Of a stretch of DNA of 64,000 bases, positions 1-7,062 are shown one piece after another (position 1 is the first letter of the stretch; each line of letters begins with the position of its first letter). The notes below the pieces were generated by a model. It was not told the origin of the DNA. It did no database searches and saw only the letters and a list, made by a program, of their open reading frames with translations. The DNA lies in NCBI RefSeq assembly GCF_002127215.1, contig NZ_NFUT01000002.1, positions 434,001-498,000 of the forward strand, written 5' to 3'. Both the position numbers and the translations under genes were made by a program. This DNA is from Hydrogenophaga sp. IBVHS2 (lineage in GTDB: Bacteria > Pseudomonadota > Gammaproteobacteria > Burkholderiales > Burkholderiaceae_C).

Positions 1-710
1 CCGAAGCCCGGCGCCTGAACCGCGTGAGCTTTGAAGAGATGCTGGAGATGGCCAGCATGGGCTCCAAGGTGCTGCAGATCCGTTCGGTGGAATTTGCCGG
101 CAAGTACCGCGTGCCGCTGCGCGTGCTCTCCAGCTTCACCCCCTGGGACATCGACCTGACCGAAGAAGCCGCCTCCGGCACCCTGATCACTTTTGAGGAA
201 GAAGAAACCATGGAACAAGCCGTCGTTTCCGGCATTGCCTTCAACCGCGACGAAGCCAAGATTTCGGTGCTCGGCGTGCCCGACACCCCCGGCATTGCCG
301 CCCAGATCCTGGGCGCCGTGGCCGATGCCAACATCGAGGTCGATGTGATCATCCAGAACGTGAGCAAGGACGGCAAGACCGACTTCAGCTTCACCGTTCA
401 CCGCAACGATTTCCAGAAGGCCATGGACCTGCTCAAGAGCAAGGTGGCTCCGGCCATGGGCGCCACCGAAGTGCTGGGCGACGCCCGCATCTGCAAGGTC
501 AGCATCGTGGGCATCGGCATGCGCAGCCACGTGGGCGTGGCCAGCCGCATGTTCCGCTGCCTGAGCACCGAAGGCATCAACATCCAGATGATCTCCACCT
601 CCGAGATCAAGACCTCGGTGGTCATCGACGAGAAGTACATGGAACTGGCCGTGCGCGCCCTGCACCGCGAGTTCGATCTGGACCAGACCGCCGACACCAT
701 CGGCCGCTGA
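1..710 (+). CDS. lysC: Aspartate kinase, C-terminal part (5' end outside window)
   Basis: This is the 3' part of aspartokinase, which phosphorylates L-aspartate in the first step of the lysine, threonine and methionine pathway. The frame is open from base 3 with no start inside the window. Visible are the end of the kinase domain (motif MLEMASMGSKVLQIRS) and two ACT domains, about residues 66-135 and 155-220 of the visible part, with the effector-site signature QMISTSEIKTSVVID typical of lysine/threonine feedback-regulated enzymes. A GAGGAA sequence at 195-200 precedes an in-frame ATG at 210, at the start of the ACT region, where some bacteria start a separate beta subunit. The gene is followed by tRNA-Ser. 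The family call is secure. Confidence 0.96.
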   Translation, partial: EARRLNRVSFEEMLEMASMGSKVLQIRSVEFAGKYRVPLRVLSSFTPWDIDLTEEAASGTLITFEEEETMEQAVVSGIAFNRDEAKISVLGVPDTPGIAAQILGAVADANIEVDVIIQNVSKDGKTDFSFTVHRNDFQKAMDLLKSKVAPAMGATEVLGDARICKVSIVGIGMRSHVGVASRMFRCLSTEGINIQMISTSEIKTSVVIDEKYMELAVRALHREFDLDQTADTIGR

Positions 711-756
711 GAGCGCCCGGCCCCGCTGCCGAATTGAGGCATAATGCGGGGCTTCC

Positions 757-849
757 GGAGTGATGACCGAGTGGCCGAAGGTGCTCCCCTGCTAAGGGAG
801 TATGGGGTGTAGAGCCTCATCGAGGGTTCGAATCCCTCTCACTCCGCCA
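757..849 (+). tRNA. tRNA-Ser (anticodon GCU), CCA encoded
   Basis: The acceptor stem GGAGTGA (757-763) pairs with TCACTCC (839-845), followed by discriminator G and an encoded CCA (847-849). The anticodon stem CTCCC/GGGAG (784-788, 796-800) encloses loop CTGCTAA with anticodon GCT at 791-793, which reads AGC/AGU serine codons. The long variable arm and the GGTTCGAATC T-arm are as expected for a class II tRNA of about 90 nt. Confidence 0.97.
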
Positions 850-854
850 CATTG

Positions 855-890
855 AAAAAGCCCTGCAGTTCGCTGCAGGGCTTTTTTGTT
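855..890. terminator. Bidirectional rho-independent terminator
   Basis: A 9-bp perfect stem (GCCCTGCAG at 860-868, CTGCAGGGC at 873-881) with a TTCG tetraloop is flanked by an A run on the left and TTTTTT on the right. It can therefore terminate the tRNA transcript on the plus strand and the AraC-type gene on the minus strand. Confidence 0.93.
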
Positions 891-901
891 GCCCGTCCCG
901 C

Positions 902-1912
902 TCAGCACACCGCCTCGTGCTGGCGCGTCTGCGACGGCGTCTCGCCGAACAGCGCCTTGTACTCCTGCGAGAAGTGGCCCATGTGCCAGAAGCCCCAGCG
1001 GGCGGCGATGTCGGCGATGGTGGTGTGGGGGGTGGCGTCGCAGAGTTCGCGGCGCACGGCGTTCAGGCGCACGGTGCGCAGGTAGTGGGCGGGGCTCATG
1101 CCCAGCACGTCCTGAAAGCAGTTCTGCAGGGTGCGGCGGGTCACGTGCAGCTGCACGCACAGCTGCTCCACGCGGGGCGGCTGGTCGGGGTGGGCCATGA
1201 CGAGTTCGCGGGCGCGGTCGACGATGTCCTGCCGGCGGCGCAGGGCGGGCGGGGCGGCGTCGCACACGGCGTCGGGCGCCAGGGTGTCGGCCAGCACGGT
1301 GAGCAGGGTGTCGCGCAGGGCCTGTCGGCTGGCGTCGAAGCGCAGCACGCCGGGCTCGGCCTGGAGCGATCGCAGCACCTCGCGCAGCATGCCCACCAGC
1401 CGCAGGCGCTGCAGCACGGTCAGCGGCTGCACGCTGGGGGCGAGGTGGGCGGCCTGGGGCCAGTCGCGGTGGTGCACCTGCTGCAGGTGGGTGATGACGC
1501 GGTCGCGGTGCAGCACCACGCCGTACAGGCCGCAGCCGGCGGGCACCTGCAGGTCGAAGGGGTGGCCGTTGCTGGCCAGCATGAGCTGCTGCCCGTCCAC
1601 CGGGCGGCCCATGAAGCGCAGGCCCTCGGGCGCCTCGGGCACGGCCAGGCCGAGCCACACGCCGCCGTCCCAGGGGCGGCAGTGCTGGCTGGTGGCGCAG
1701 CTGGCTTCTTCCTCGAACACCTGGATGTCGGCGTCCATCAGCTCGCGCACCTGGCCACTGAACAGGCCGTGTGAGGTCTGTTCGTAGCGCTGTTCCCACG
1801 ATGCCAGGTTGTCCGCGTGCACATGCACCTCGCGGGAGCGCTTGATGCGGTACTGGGCGCTGCCGTCGTCGGTGTCGGCAGGCGGGTGCACCAGGTTGGG
1901 CGTATGGGGCAT
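902..1912 (-). CDS. AraC-family regulator, probably of ethanolamine utilisation
   Basis: A 336-residue regulator. The C-terminal third (about 235-336) carries an AraC/XylS double helix-turn-helix, with the conserved stretch HVTRRTLQNCFQDVLGMSP and a GFWHMGHFSQEYKALFGETPS signature in the second unit. The N-terminal two thirds form an effector-binding domain of the kind seen in EutR-like proteins. It is transcribed divergently from eat-eutB-eutC, so activation of that operon by ethanolamine and/or B12 is the natural inference, by analogy with EutR. I chose ATG 1912; the frame stays open upstream only through non-ATG starts. No strong ribosome binding site is seen. Confidence 0.85.
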   Translation of the reverse strand: MPHTPNLVHPPADTDDGSAQYRIKRSREVHVHADNLASWEQRYEQTSHGLFSGQVRELMDADIQVFEEEASCATSQHCRPWDGGVWLGLAVPEAPEGLRFMGRPVDGQQLMLASNGHPFDLQVPAGCGLYGVVLHRDRVITHLQQVHHRDWPQAAHLAPSVQPLTVLQRLRLVGMLREVLRSLQAEPGVLRFDASRQALRDTLLTVLADTLAPDAVCDAAPPALRRRQDIVDRARELVMAHPDQPPRVEQLCVQLHVTRRTLQNCFQDVLGMSPAHYLRTVRLNAVRRELCDATPHTTIADIAARWGFWHMGHFSQEYKALFGETPSQTRQHEAVC

Positions 1913-1986
1913 GGAAATGGGGTGGTTCCGGCGGCAGGCCGCGGGTGAGGGCAGAAGTATCAAGTTCCGTGCCAGAAGCCCGCCCT

Positions 1987-2023
1987 ACGGAAAACCCGGG
2001 GAGGCATATCCCGTTTCGGAAAA
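1987..2023. promoter_or_regulatory. Candidate AraC-type operator in the divergent regulator/eat intergenic region
   Basis: Two direct repeats, ACGGAAAA (1987-1994) and TCGGAAAA (2016-2023), lie 29 bp apart in the 222-bp gap between the AraC gene and eat. Tandem direct repeats are the usual site form for AraC proteins, though their period is more often about 21 bp, so this is only a candidate. Confidence 0.35.
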
Positions 2024-2134
2024 AATCGCCGCACCATGGCGGTGTTGCCGAATCCGGATACCGCCCCGCCGGGGCTGGCGGCACCATGCGCCGCAGGCTG
2101 CCTGAGCCGTTTCAGGTGCACTGCGAGCAACTCC

Positions 2135-3526
2135 ATGTCAAAACCATCCCAACAGGTGTCCCGGGACCTCAAGCCGGTCCTGGGTGCCTTCTCCCTCTGG
2201 GGCATTGCCGTCGGCCTGGTGATCTCCGGCGAGTATTTCGGCTGGTCGTATGGCTGGGCCAGCGCCGGCACGCTGGGCTTCCTGGTGGCCACCACGTTTG
2301 TGGCGGTCATGTACACCAGCTTCATCTTCAGCTTCACCGAACTGTCCACCTCCATCCCGCACGCGGGCGGGCCGTTTGCGTATGCGCGCCGCGCCTTCGG
2401 TCCCACGGGGGGCTTCATTGCGGGCTATGCCACGCTGGTGGAGTTCGTGTTCGCGCCGCCGGCCATCTCGCTGGCCATCGGCGCCTACCTGAACGTGCAG
2501 TACCCGGCGCTCGACCCCAAGGTGGCGGCGCTGGGCGCCTATGTGATCTTCATCACCCTCAATGCGCTGGGCGTGGGCATTGCCGCCATGTTCGAGCTGA
2601 TCGTCACGCTGCTGGCGGTGGGCGAGCTGCTGGTGTTTGCCGGTGTGGTGGCGCCGGGCTGGTCCATGGCCAACTTCGTGGCCAACGGCTGGGCCGGTGA
2701 AAGCACGTTCACCATGGCCACCTGGGCCGGCATCTTCGCGTCGATTCCGTTCGCCATCTGGTTCTTCCTGGCCATCGAGGGCGCGGCCATGGCGGCCGAG
2801 GAAGCCAAGGACCCGAAACGCACCATCCCCATCGCCTACATCACCGGCATCCTGACCCTGGTGGCCCTGGCCTTCCTGGTGATGATCATGGCCGGCGGCG
2901 TGGGCGACTGGCGCCAGCTCTCCAACATCAACGACCCGCTGCCCCAGGCCATGAAGGTGGTGGTGGGCGAGAACAGCGGCTGGCTGCACATGCTGGTGTG
3001 GATCGGCCTGTTCGGTCTGGTGGCTTCGTTCCACGGCATCATTCTGGGTTACTCGCGCCAGATGTATGCGCTGGCCCGCGCCGGCTACCTGCCGGCCTAC
3101 TTTGCCGCGGTGCACCCGCGCTTCAAGACGCCGGTGCGCGCCCTGGTGGGCGGCGGTGTGGTGGGCGTGCTGGCGGTGTTCTCCGACCAGTTCATCACCA
3201 TCGGCGGCCAGCCGCTGACGGCCAACATCGTCACCATGGCGGTGCTGGGCGCGCTGGTGATGTACATCGTCTCCATGGCCTCGCTGTTCAAGCTGCGTGC
3301 GGCCGAGCCGGGCCTGCAGCGCCCGTACAAGGCGCCGTTCTACCCGGTGCTGCCGGCCATTGCCCTGGTGTTCGGCCTGGTGTGCCTGGGCGCGCTGGTG
3401 TACTTCAACCCCATCATCACCGGCCTGTTCCTGGGCCTGATGGCGGTGGCCTGGGTGTACTTCGCGCTCACCTCGGGCCAGCGTGACGCGGCACCGGCCG
3501 ACGAGATGCTGGGTACCGCCAAGTGA
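2135..3526 (+). CDS. eat: Ethanolamine permease (APC superfamily)
   Basis: A 463-residue inner-membrane transporter of the amino acid-polyamine-organocation superfamily with about 12 hydrophobic segments. The first begins near residue 14 (SLWGIAVGLVISGEYFGW), and a conserved EGAAMAAEEAKDPKRTIP loop sits in the middle, as in Eat-type ethanolamine permeases. It brings ethanolamine into the cytoplasm for the lyase encoded immediately downstream. ATG 2135 is preferred because the product then starts in the short polar N-terminus normal for the family; the frame is open further upstream but with atypical residues. The stop overlaps the eutB GTG start by two bases, so translation is probably coupled. 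Confidence 0.92.
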   Translation: MSKPSQQVSRDLKPVLGAFSLWGIAVGLVISGEYFGWSYGWASAGTLGFLVATTFVAVMYTSFIFSFTELSTSIPHAGGPFAYARRAFGPTGGFIAGYATLVEFVFAPPAISLAIGAYLNVQYPALDPKVAALGAYVIFITLNALGVGIAAMFELIVTLLAVGELLVFAGVVAPGWSMANFVANGWAGESTFTMATWAGIFASIPFAIWFFLAIEGAAMAAEEAKDPKRTIPIAYITGILTLVALAFLVMIMAGGVGDWRQLSNINDPLPQAMKVVVGENSGWLHMLVWIGLFGLVASFHGIILGYSRQMYALARAGYLPAYFAAVHPRFKTPVRALVGGGVVGVLAVFSDQFITIGGQPLTANIVTMAVLGALVMYIVSMASLFKLRAAEPGLQRPYKAPFYPVLPAIALVFGLVCLGALVYFNPIITGLFLGLMAVAWVYFALTSGQRDAAPADEMLGTAK

Positions 3527-4911
3527 GCTTCGACGTCACCCTCGGGCCGCTGCGCTACCGCTTCGATTCGCTGCGGGAGCTGATGGCCAAGGCCACGCCG
3601 CTGCGCTCGGGCGATGCGCTGGCCGGGCTGGCCGCCAGCACCGAGCAGGAGCGCATCGCGGCGCGCTGGGCGCTGGCCGATGTGCCGCTCCAGCGCTTCC
3701 TGACCGACGCCCTGGTGCCCTACGAGGACGACGAGGTCACCCGGCTCATCATCGACACGCACGACGCGGCGGCCTTTGCGCCCATCAGCCACCTCACCGT
3801 GGGGGGCTTTCGGGACTGGCTGCTGTCGGCCCAGGCCACGGGGCCGGTGCTGCAGGCCCTGGCCCCCGGCCTCACGCCCGAGATGGTGGCCGCCGTGAGC
3901 AAGCTCATGCGCAACCAGGACCTGATGCTGGTGGCCCGGCGCTGCGAGGTGGTCACGCGCTTTCGCAACACCCAGGGTCTGCGCGGTCACCTGAGCGTGC
4001 GGCTGCAGCCCAACCACCCCACCGACGACCCGGCCGGTATCGTCGCCAGCCTGATCGACGGGCTGATGCACGGGGCCGGTGACGCGGTGGTGGGCATCAA
4101 CCCGGTGTCCGACAGCGTGCCCGACCTGGTGCGCCTGAACCATGTGCTGGCCGATGTGATCGGCCGGGGCATCCCCACCCAGAGCTGCGTGCTCACCCAT
4201 GTGACCAACACCATGCGGGCCATCGAGCTGGGCGCGCCGGTGGACCTGGTGTTCCAGTCGATCGCGGGCACCGAAGGCACCAACCGCAGCTTCGGCATCG
4301 ACCTGGCCCTGCTGGACGAGGCCCATGCCATGGCGCAGTCGCTGAACCGGGGCACGGTGGGCCGCAACGTGATGTATTTCGAGACCGGGCAGGGCAGTGC
4401 GCTGTCGGCCAACGCCCACCACGGCGTGGACCAGCAGACCTGCGAGGCCCGCGCCTACGCGGTGGCCCGCCGCTACCAGCCGCTGCTGGTGAACACGGTG
4501 GTGGGTTTCATCGGGCCGGAGTACCTGTTCGACGGCAAGCAGATCACCCGCGCCGGGCTGGAAGACCACTTCTGCGGCAAGCTGCTGGGCCTGCCCATGG
4601 GCTGCGACATCTGCTACACCAACCATGCCGAGGCCGACCAGAACGACATGGACAACCTCATGGTGCTGCTGGCCACGGCGGGCCTGAACTTCCTCATCGG
4701 CGTGCCGGGTGCGGACGACGTGATGCTGAACTACCAGAGCACCTCCTTCCACGACGCGCTGGTGCTGCGCGAGCTGCTGGGCCTCAAGCGGGCGCCCGAG
4801 TTCGAGGCCTGGCTGCAGGGCATGGACATCACCGATGCCACCGGCCGCCTGCTGCCGGCCGCGCAGGCCTGGCGATCGGCCGGCGAACACCTGAGCCTGC
4901 CCGCAGCATGA
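3523..4911 (+). CDS. eutB: Ethanolamine ammonia-lyase, large (catalytic) subunit
   Basis: A 462-residue TIM-barrel subunit of adenosylcobalamin-dependent ethanolamine ammonia-lyase, which converts ethanolamine to acetaldehyde and ammonia. Recognisable family stretches include NPVSDSVPDLVRLN, QSIAGTEGTNRSFG, FETGQGSALSANAHHG and GLPMGCDICYTNHAEAD. Length matches the family. The start is GTG at 3523, overlapping the eat stop (GTGA), and the end overlaps eutC (ATGA at 4908). No microcompartment shell gene is near, so the enzyme is probably free in the cytoplasm, and acetaldehyde must be consumed by enzymes encoded elsewhere. Confidence 0.97.
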   Translation: MSFDVTLGPLRYRFDSLRELMAKATPLRSGDALAGLAASTEQERIAARWALADVPLQRFLTDALVPYEDDEVTRLIIDTHDAAAFAPISHLTVGGFRDWLLSAQATGPVLQALAPGLTPEMVAAVSKLMRNQDLMLVARRCEVVTRFRNTQGLRGHLSVRLQPNHPTDDPAGIVASLIDGLMHGAGDAVVGINPVSDSVPDLVRLNHVLADVIGRGIPTQSCVLTHVTNTMRAIELGAPVDLVFQSIAGTEGTNRSFGIDLALLDEAHAMAQSLNRGTVGRNVMYFETGQGSALSANAHHGVDQQTCEARAYAVARRYQPLLVNTVVGFIGPEYLFDGKQITRAGLEDHFCGKLLGLPMGCDICYTNHAEADQNDMDNLMVLLATAGLNFLIGVPGADDVMLNYQSTSFHDALVLRELLGLKRAPEFEAWLQGMDITDATGRLLPAAQAWRSAGEHLSLPAA

Positions 4912-5741
4912 GCGACCTGCCCGAGCTTCCGCCCGATCCGCCCGACACCGGCGACGACCCCTGGGCCCACCTGCGCCGCTACACCCCGGCCCGCATCGGC
5001 CTGGGCCGCAGCGGCGTGAGCGCCACCACCCGCGAGGTGCTGGCCTTCTCGCTGGCCCATGCCCAGGCGCGCGACGCCATCCACCTGCCGCTGGACTCCG
5101 ACGCCCTGGTGGCCGAGGTGCAGGCCCAGGGCTGGCCTGACGTGCGGGTGCTGCGAAGCCGCGCCCGCAGCCGGCACGAATACCTGCTGCGGCCCGACCT
5201 GGGTCGCCGGCTGGACGAGGCCGACGCGCAGGCCTTGCAGCCGTCCGACGCAGCGCCCGACCTGGTGCTGGTGGTGGGCGACGGCCTGTCGCCCCTGGGC
5301 ATACAGCGCCATGCGCCGGCCCTGCTGGCCGCGCTGCGCGAGGCGCTGGACCCGGGGCTGCGCCTGGGGCCGCTGGTGCTGGTGCGCGAGGCCCGGGTGG
5401 CGGTGGGCGACGAGGTGGGTGAACGCCTGCGAGCCGGCATGGTGGCCATGCTGGTGGGCGAACGCCCGGGCCTGAGCTCGCCCGACAGCGTGGGCATCTA
5501 CCTCACCCACGCGCCCCGCGTGGGCTGCAGCGATGCCCAGCGCAACTGCATCTCCAACGTGCGCCCGGCCGGGCAGGACCCGGTCACTGCCGCCCGGCGT
5601 CTCGCCTGGCTGGTGGCCGAGGGCCGCCGCCTGGGCCTGACCGGCGTGGGGCTGAAGGACCACAGCGGTCTGCCGCTGGTGGGGGTGAAGGACCACAGCG
5701 GTCTGCCGCTGGTGGGGGTGAATTCGCCGGGGAAAGCATGA
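4908..5741 (+). CDS. eutC: Ethanolamine ammonia-lyase, small subunit with C-terminal tandem duplication
   Basis: A 277-residue partner of EutB that helps hold adenosylcobalamin. The core from about residue 20 to 255 is typical (TPARIGLGRSG; ARSRHEYLLRPDLGRRL; VVGDGLSPLGIQRHA; NCISNVRPAGQDP). The start is ATG in an ATGA overlap with eutB. The C-terminus is odd: where the family ends soon after a GVGLKD motif, this protein repeats the 11-residue unit KDHSGLPLVGV twice because of an exact 33-bp tandem DNA duplication (5653-5718), then ends in NSPGKA. The repeat keeps the reading frame and lies after the conserved fold, so the enzyme is probably active. Confidence 0.95.
   Translation: MSDLPELPPDPPDTGDDPWAHLRRYTPARIGLGRSGVSATTREVLAFSLAHAQARDAIHLPLDSDALVAEVQAQGWPDVRVLRSRARSRHEYLLRPDLGRRLDEADAQALQPSDAAPDLVLVVGDGLSPLGIQRHAPALLAALREALDPGLRLGPLVLVREARVAVGDEVGERLRAGMVAMLVGERPGLSSPDSVGIYLTHAPRVGCSDAQRNCISNVRPAGQDPVTAARRLAWLVAEGRRLGLTGVGLKDHSGLPLVGVKDHSGLPLVGVNSPGKA
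5653..5718 (+). repeat. Two exact 33-bp tandem repeats inside eutC
   Basis: Unit 1 is 5653-5685 and unit 2 is 5686-5718; they are identical base for base and each begins TGAAGGACCACAGCGG. A third copy begins (TGAAT) but diverges at once. The period is a multiple of three, so the effect is an in-frame 11-residue duplication at the EutC C-terminus. Exact identity suggests a recent slippage event. Confidence 0.95.
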
Positions 5742-5831
5742 ATTCCGGCACCAAAAATCAAGGTTTCCTCACAAATTAACCCGGTCCGGCTGCCGATAGA
5801 GCGGATATGATTTCCGAAAAGGAGCGCATCC

Positions 5832-6365
5832 ATGTACCCGAACCCCGTCCTTCGTTCGTCCTCCGTCCACCCCGGTCGCCCCCGGCTGGGGCTGGTCGGC
5901 ATGGCGGTCCTGTGCCTGGCCGCCGCCCTGCCGGCCCAGGCCCAGACCAGTACCGCCACCTTCACCGTGACCGCCACGGTGCTGCCGGCCTGCACCGTGG
6001 TGGGCGGCGTGCCGCTGGCCTTCGGGGTGGTCACCCCCGGTGTGCAGCGCGACGGCAGCGTCACAGTGACGGCCACCTGCACCCTGGGCACGCCCTACAC
6101 CCTGGCGCTGGACGCCGGCACCGGGTCGGGCGCCACAGTGGCCAGCCGCCTCATGACCAGCGGCTCCGACACCCTGACCTACACCCTCTACCAGGACGCC
6201 GCCCGTTCCACCCTGTGGGGTGACGGCACCGCGGGCACCAGCGTGCGCAGCAGCACCGGCACCGGTGTGTCGCAGACCTTCACCGTTTACGGCCGGGTGC
6301 CTTCCAACGCCACCGCACCGGTGGGCAGCTACTCCGACACCATCACGGTGACGGCGACCTACTGA
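5832..6365 (+). CDS. Csu-type pilin, spore coat U domain
   Basis: A 177-residue exported protein with a signal peptide ending near residue 38 (cleavage after PAQAQ) and one SCPU (spore coat U / CsuA/B-type) domain. Visible are the paired cysteines in LPACTVVGG and TATCTLGTPY, the alternating beta pattern, and the final YSDTITVTATY strand expected of an archaic chaperone-usher pilin. It is the first gene of a four-gene operon and the likely major shaft subunit. An AGGAG at 5820-5824 sits correctly before ATG 5832. It is polymerised outside the outer membrane by donor-strand exchange with help from the next two gene products. Confidence 0.9.
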   Translation: MYPNPVLRSSSVHPGRPRLGLVGMAVLCLAAALPAQAQTSTATFTVTATVLPACTVVGGVPLAFGVVTPGVQRDGSVTVTATCTLGTPYTLALDAGTGSGATVASRLMTSGSDTLTYTLYQDAARSTLWGDGTAGTSVRSSTGTGVSQTFTVYGRVPSNATAPVGSYSDTITVTATY

Positions 6366-6372
6366 GCCCGCC

Positions 6373-7062
6373 ATGGACCCGCGCCTGCTCATCGCCGGTG
6401 TGCTGGCGGCCCTGATGGCCCTGCCGTCCCAGGCTTTTCAGGTGCGCCCGGTGCGGGTGGACCTGGGCGCCCGCCAGGCCGCCGGCCAGCTGGTGGTCAG
6501 CAACCCCACCGAGCGTCCGGTGCTGGTGCAGGCGCAGGTGTGGCTGTGGTCGCAGGAGGCCACGCAGGACCGCCTGGAGCCGGCGGCCGACCTCATCGTC
6601 AATCCGCCCATTTTTGAACTGGCGCCCGGTGCCCAGCAGGTGGTGCGCGTGGGCCTGCGCCAGCCGCTGCCGCCGGGCCGGGAGCAGAGCTGGCGGCTGT
6701 GGCTGTCCCAGGTCGCCACCCCGGGTGCCCCCGGTGACGGTGGCGTGCAGATGCTGCTGCGGGTGAGCCTGCCGGTGTTCGGCGTCGGCGAGGCCGTGCC
6801 GGACCCCGCACCCCGCTGGCAGCGCCAGGATGCGGGCAGCGTGGCATTGAGCAACGACGGCGGACGCCATGTGCATGTGCGCGAGCTGCGGCTGCAGTCC
6901 GACGGCCTGCCCGCCCAGTCCCTGGGCCCCTGTTATGCCTTGCCGGGCGGTGGCTGTCGCTGGACGCTGCCGCGCGAATGGCACGGTCGGCCCCTGCGGC
7001 TGGAGGCCGACAGCGACGCCGGACGTCTGCGGGCGCAGTTCGATGGTCCCGCATCGCCCTGA
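6373..7062 (+). CDS. Periplasmic pilus chaperone (CsuC-like)
   Basis: A 229-residue exported chaperone. It has a short signal peptide (cleavage after about residue 20), then two immunoglobulin-like domains: the first has VRVDLGARQAAGQLVVSNPTERPVLVQAQVWLW and IFELAPGAQQVVRVGLR, the usual PapD-type core. It would bind pilin subunits in the periplasm, complete their folds and pass them to the usher. The gene starts 7 bp after the pilin stop and its 3' end overlaps the usher gene by 20 bp. The assignment to the archaic (Csu) class rests on its SCPU-domain neighbours. Confidence 0.88.
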   Translation: MDPRLLIAGVLAALMALPSQAFQVRPVRVDLGARQAAGQLVVSNPTERPVLVQAQVWLWSQEATQDRLEPAADLIVNPPIFELAPGAQQVVRVGLRQPLPPGREQSWRLWLSQVATPGAPGDGGVQMLLRVSLPVFGVGEAVPDPAPRWQRQDAGSVALSNDGGRHVHVRELRLQSDGLPAQSLGPCYALPGGGCRWTLPREWHGRPLRLEADSDAGRLRAQFDGPASP

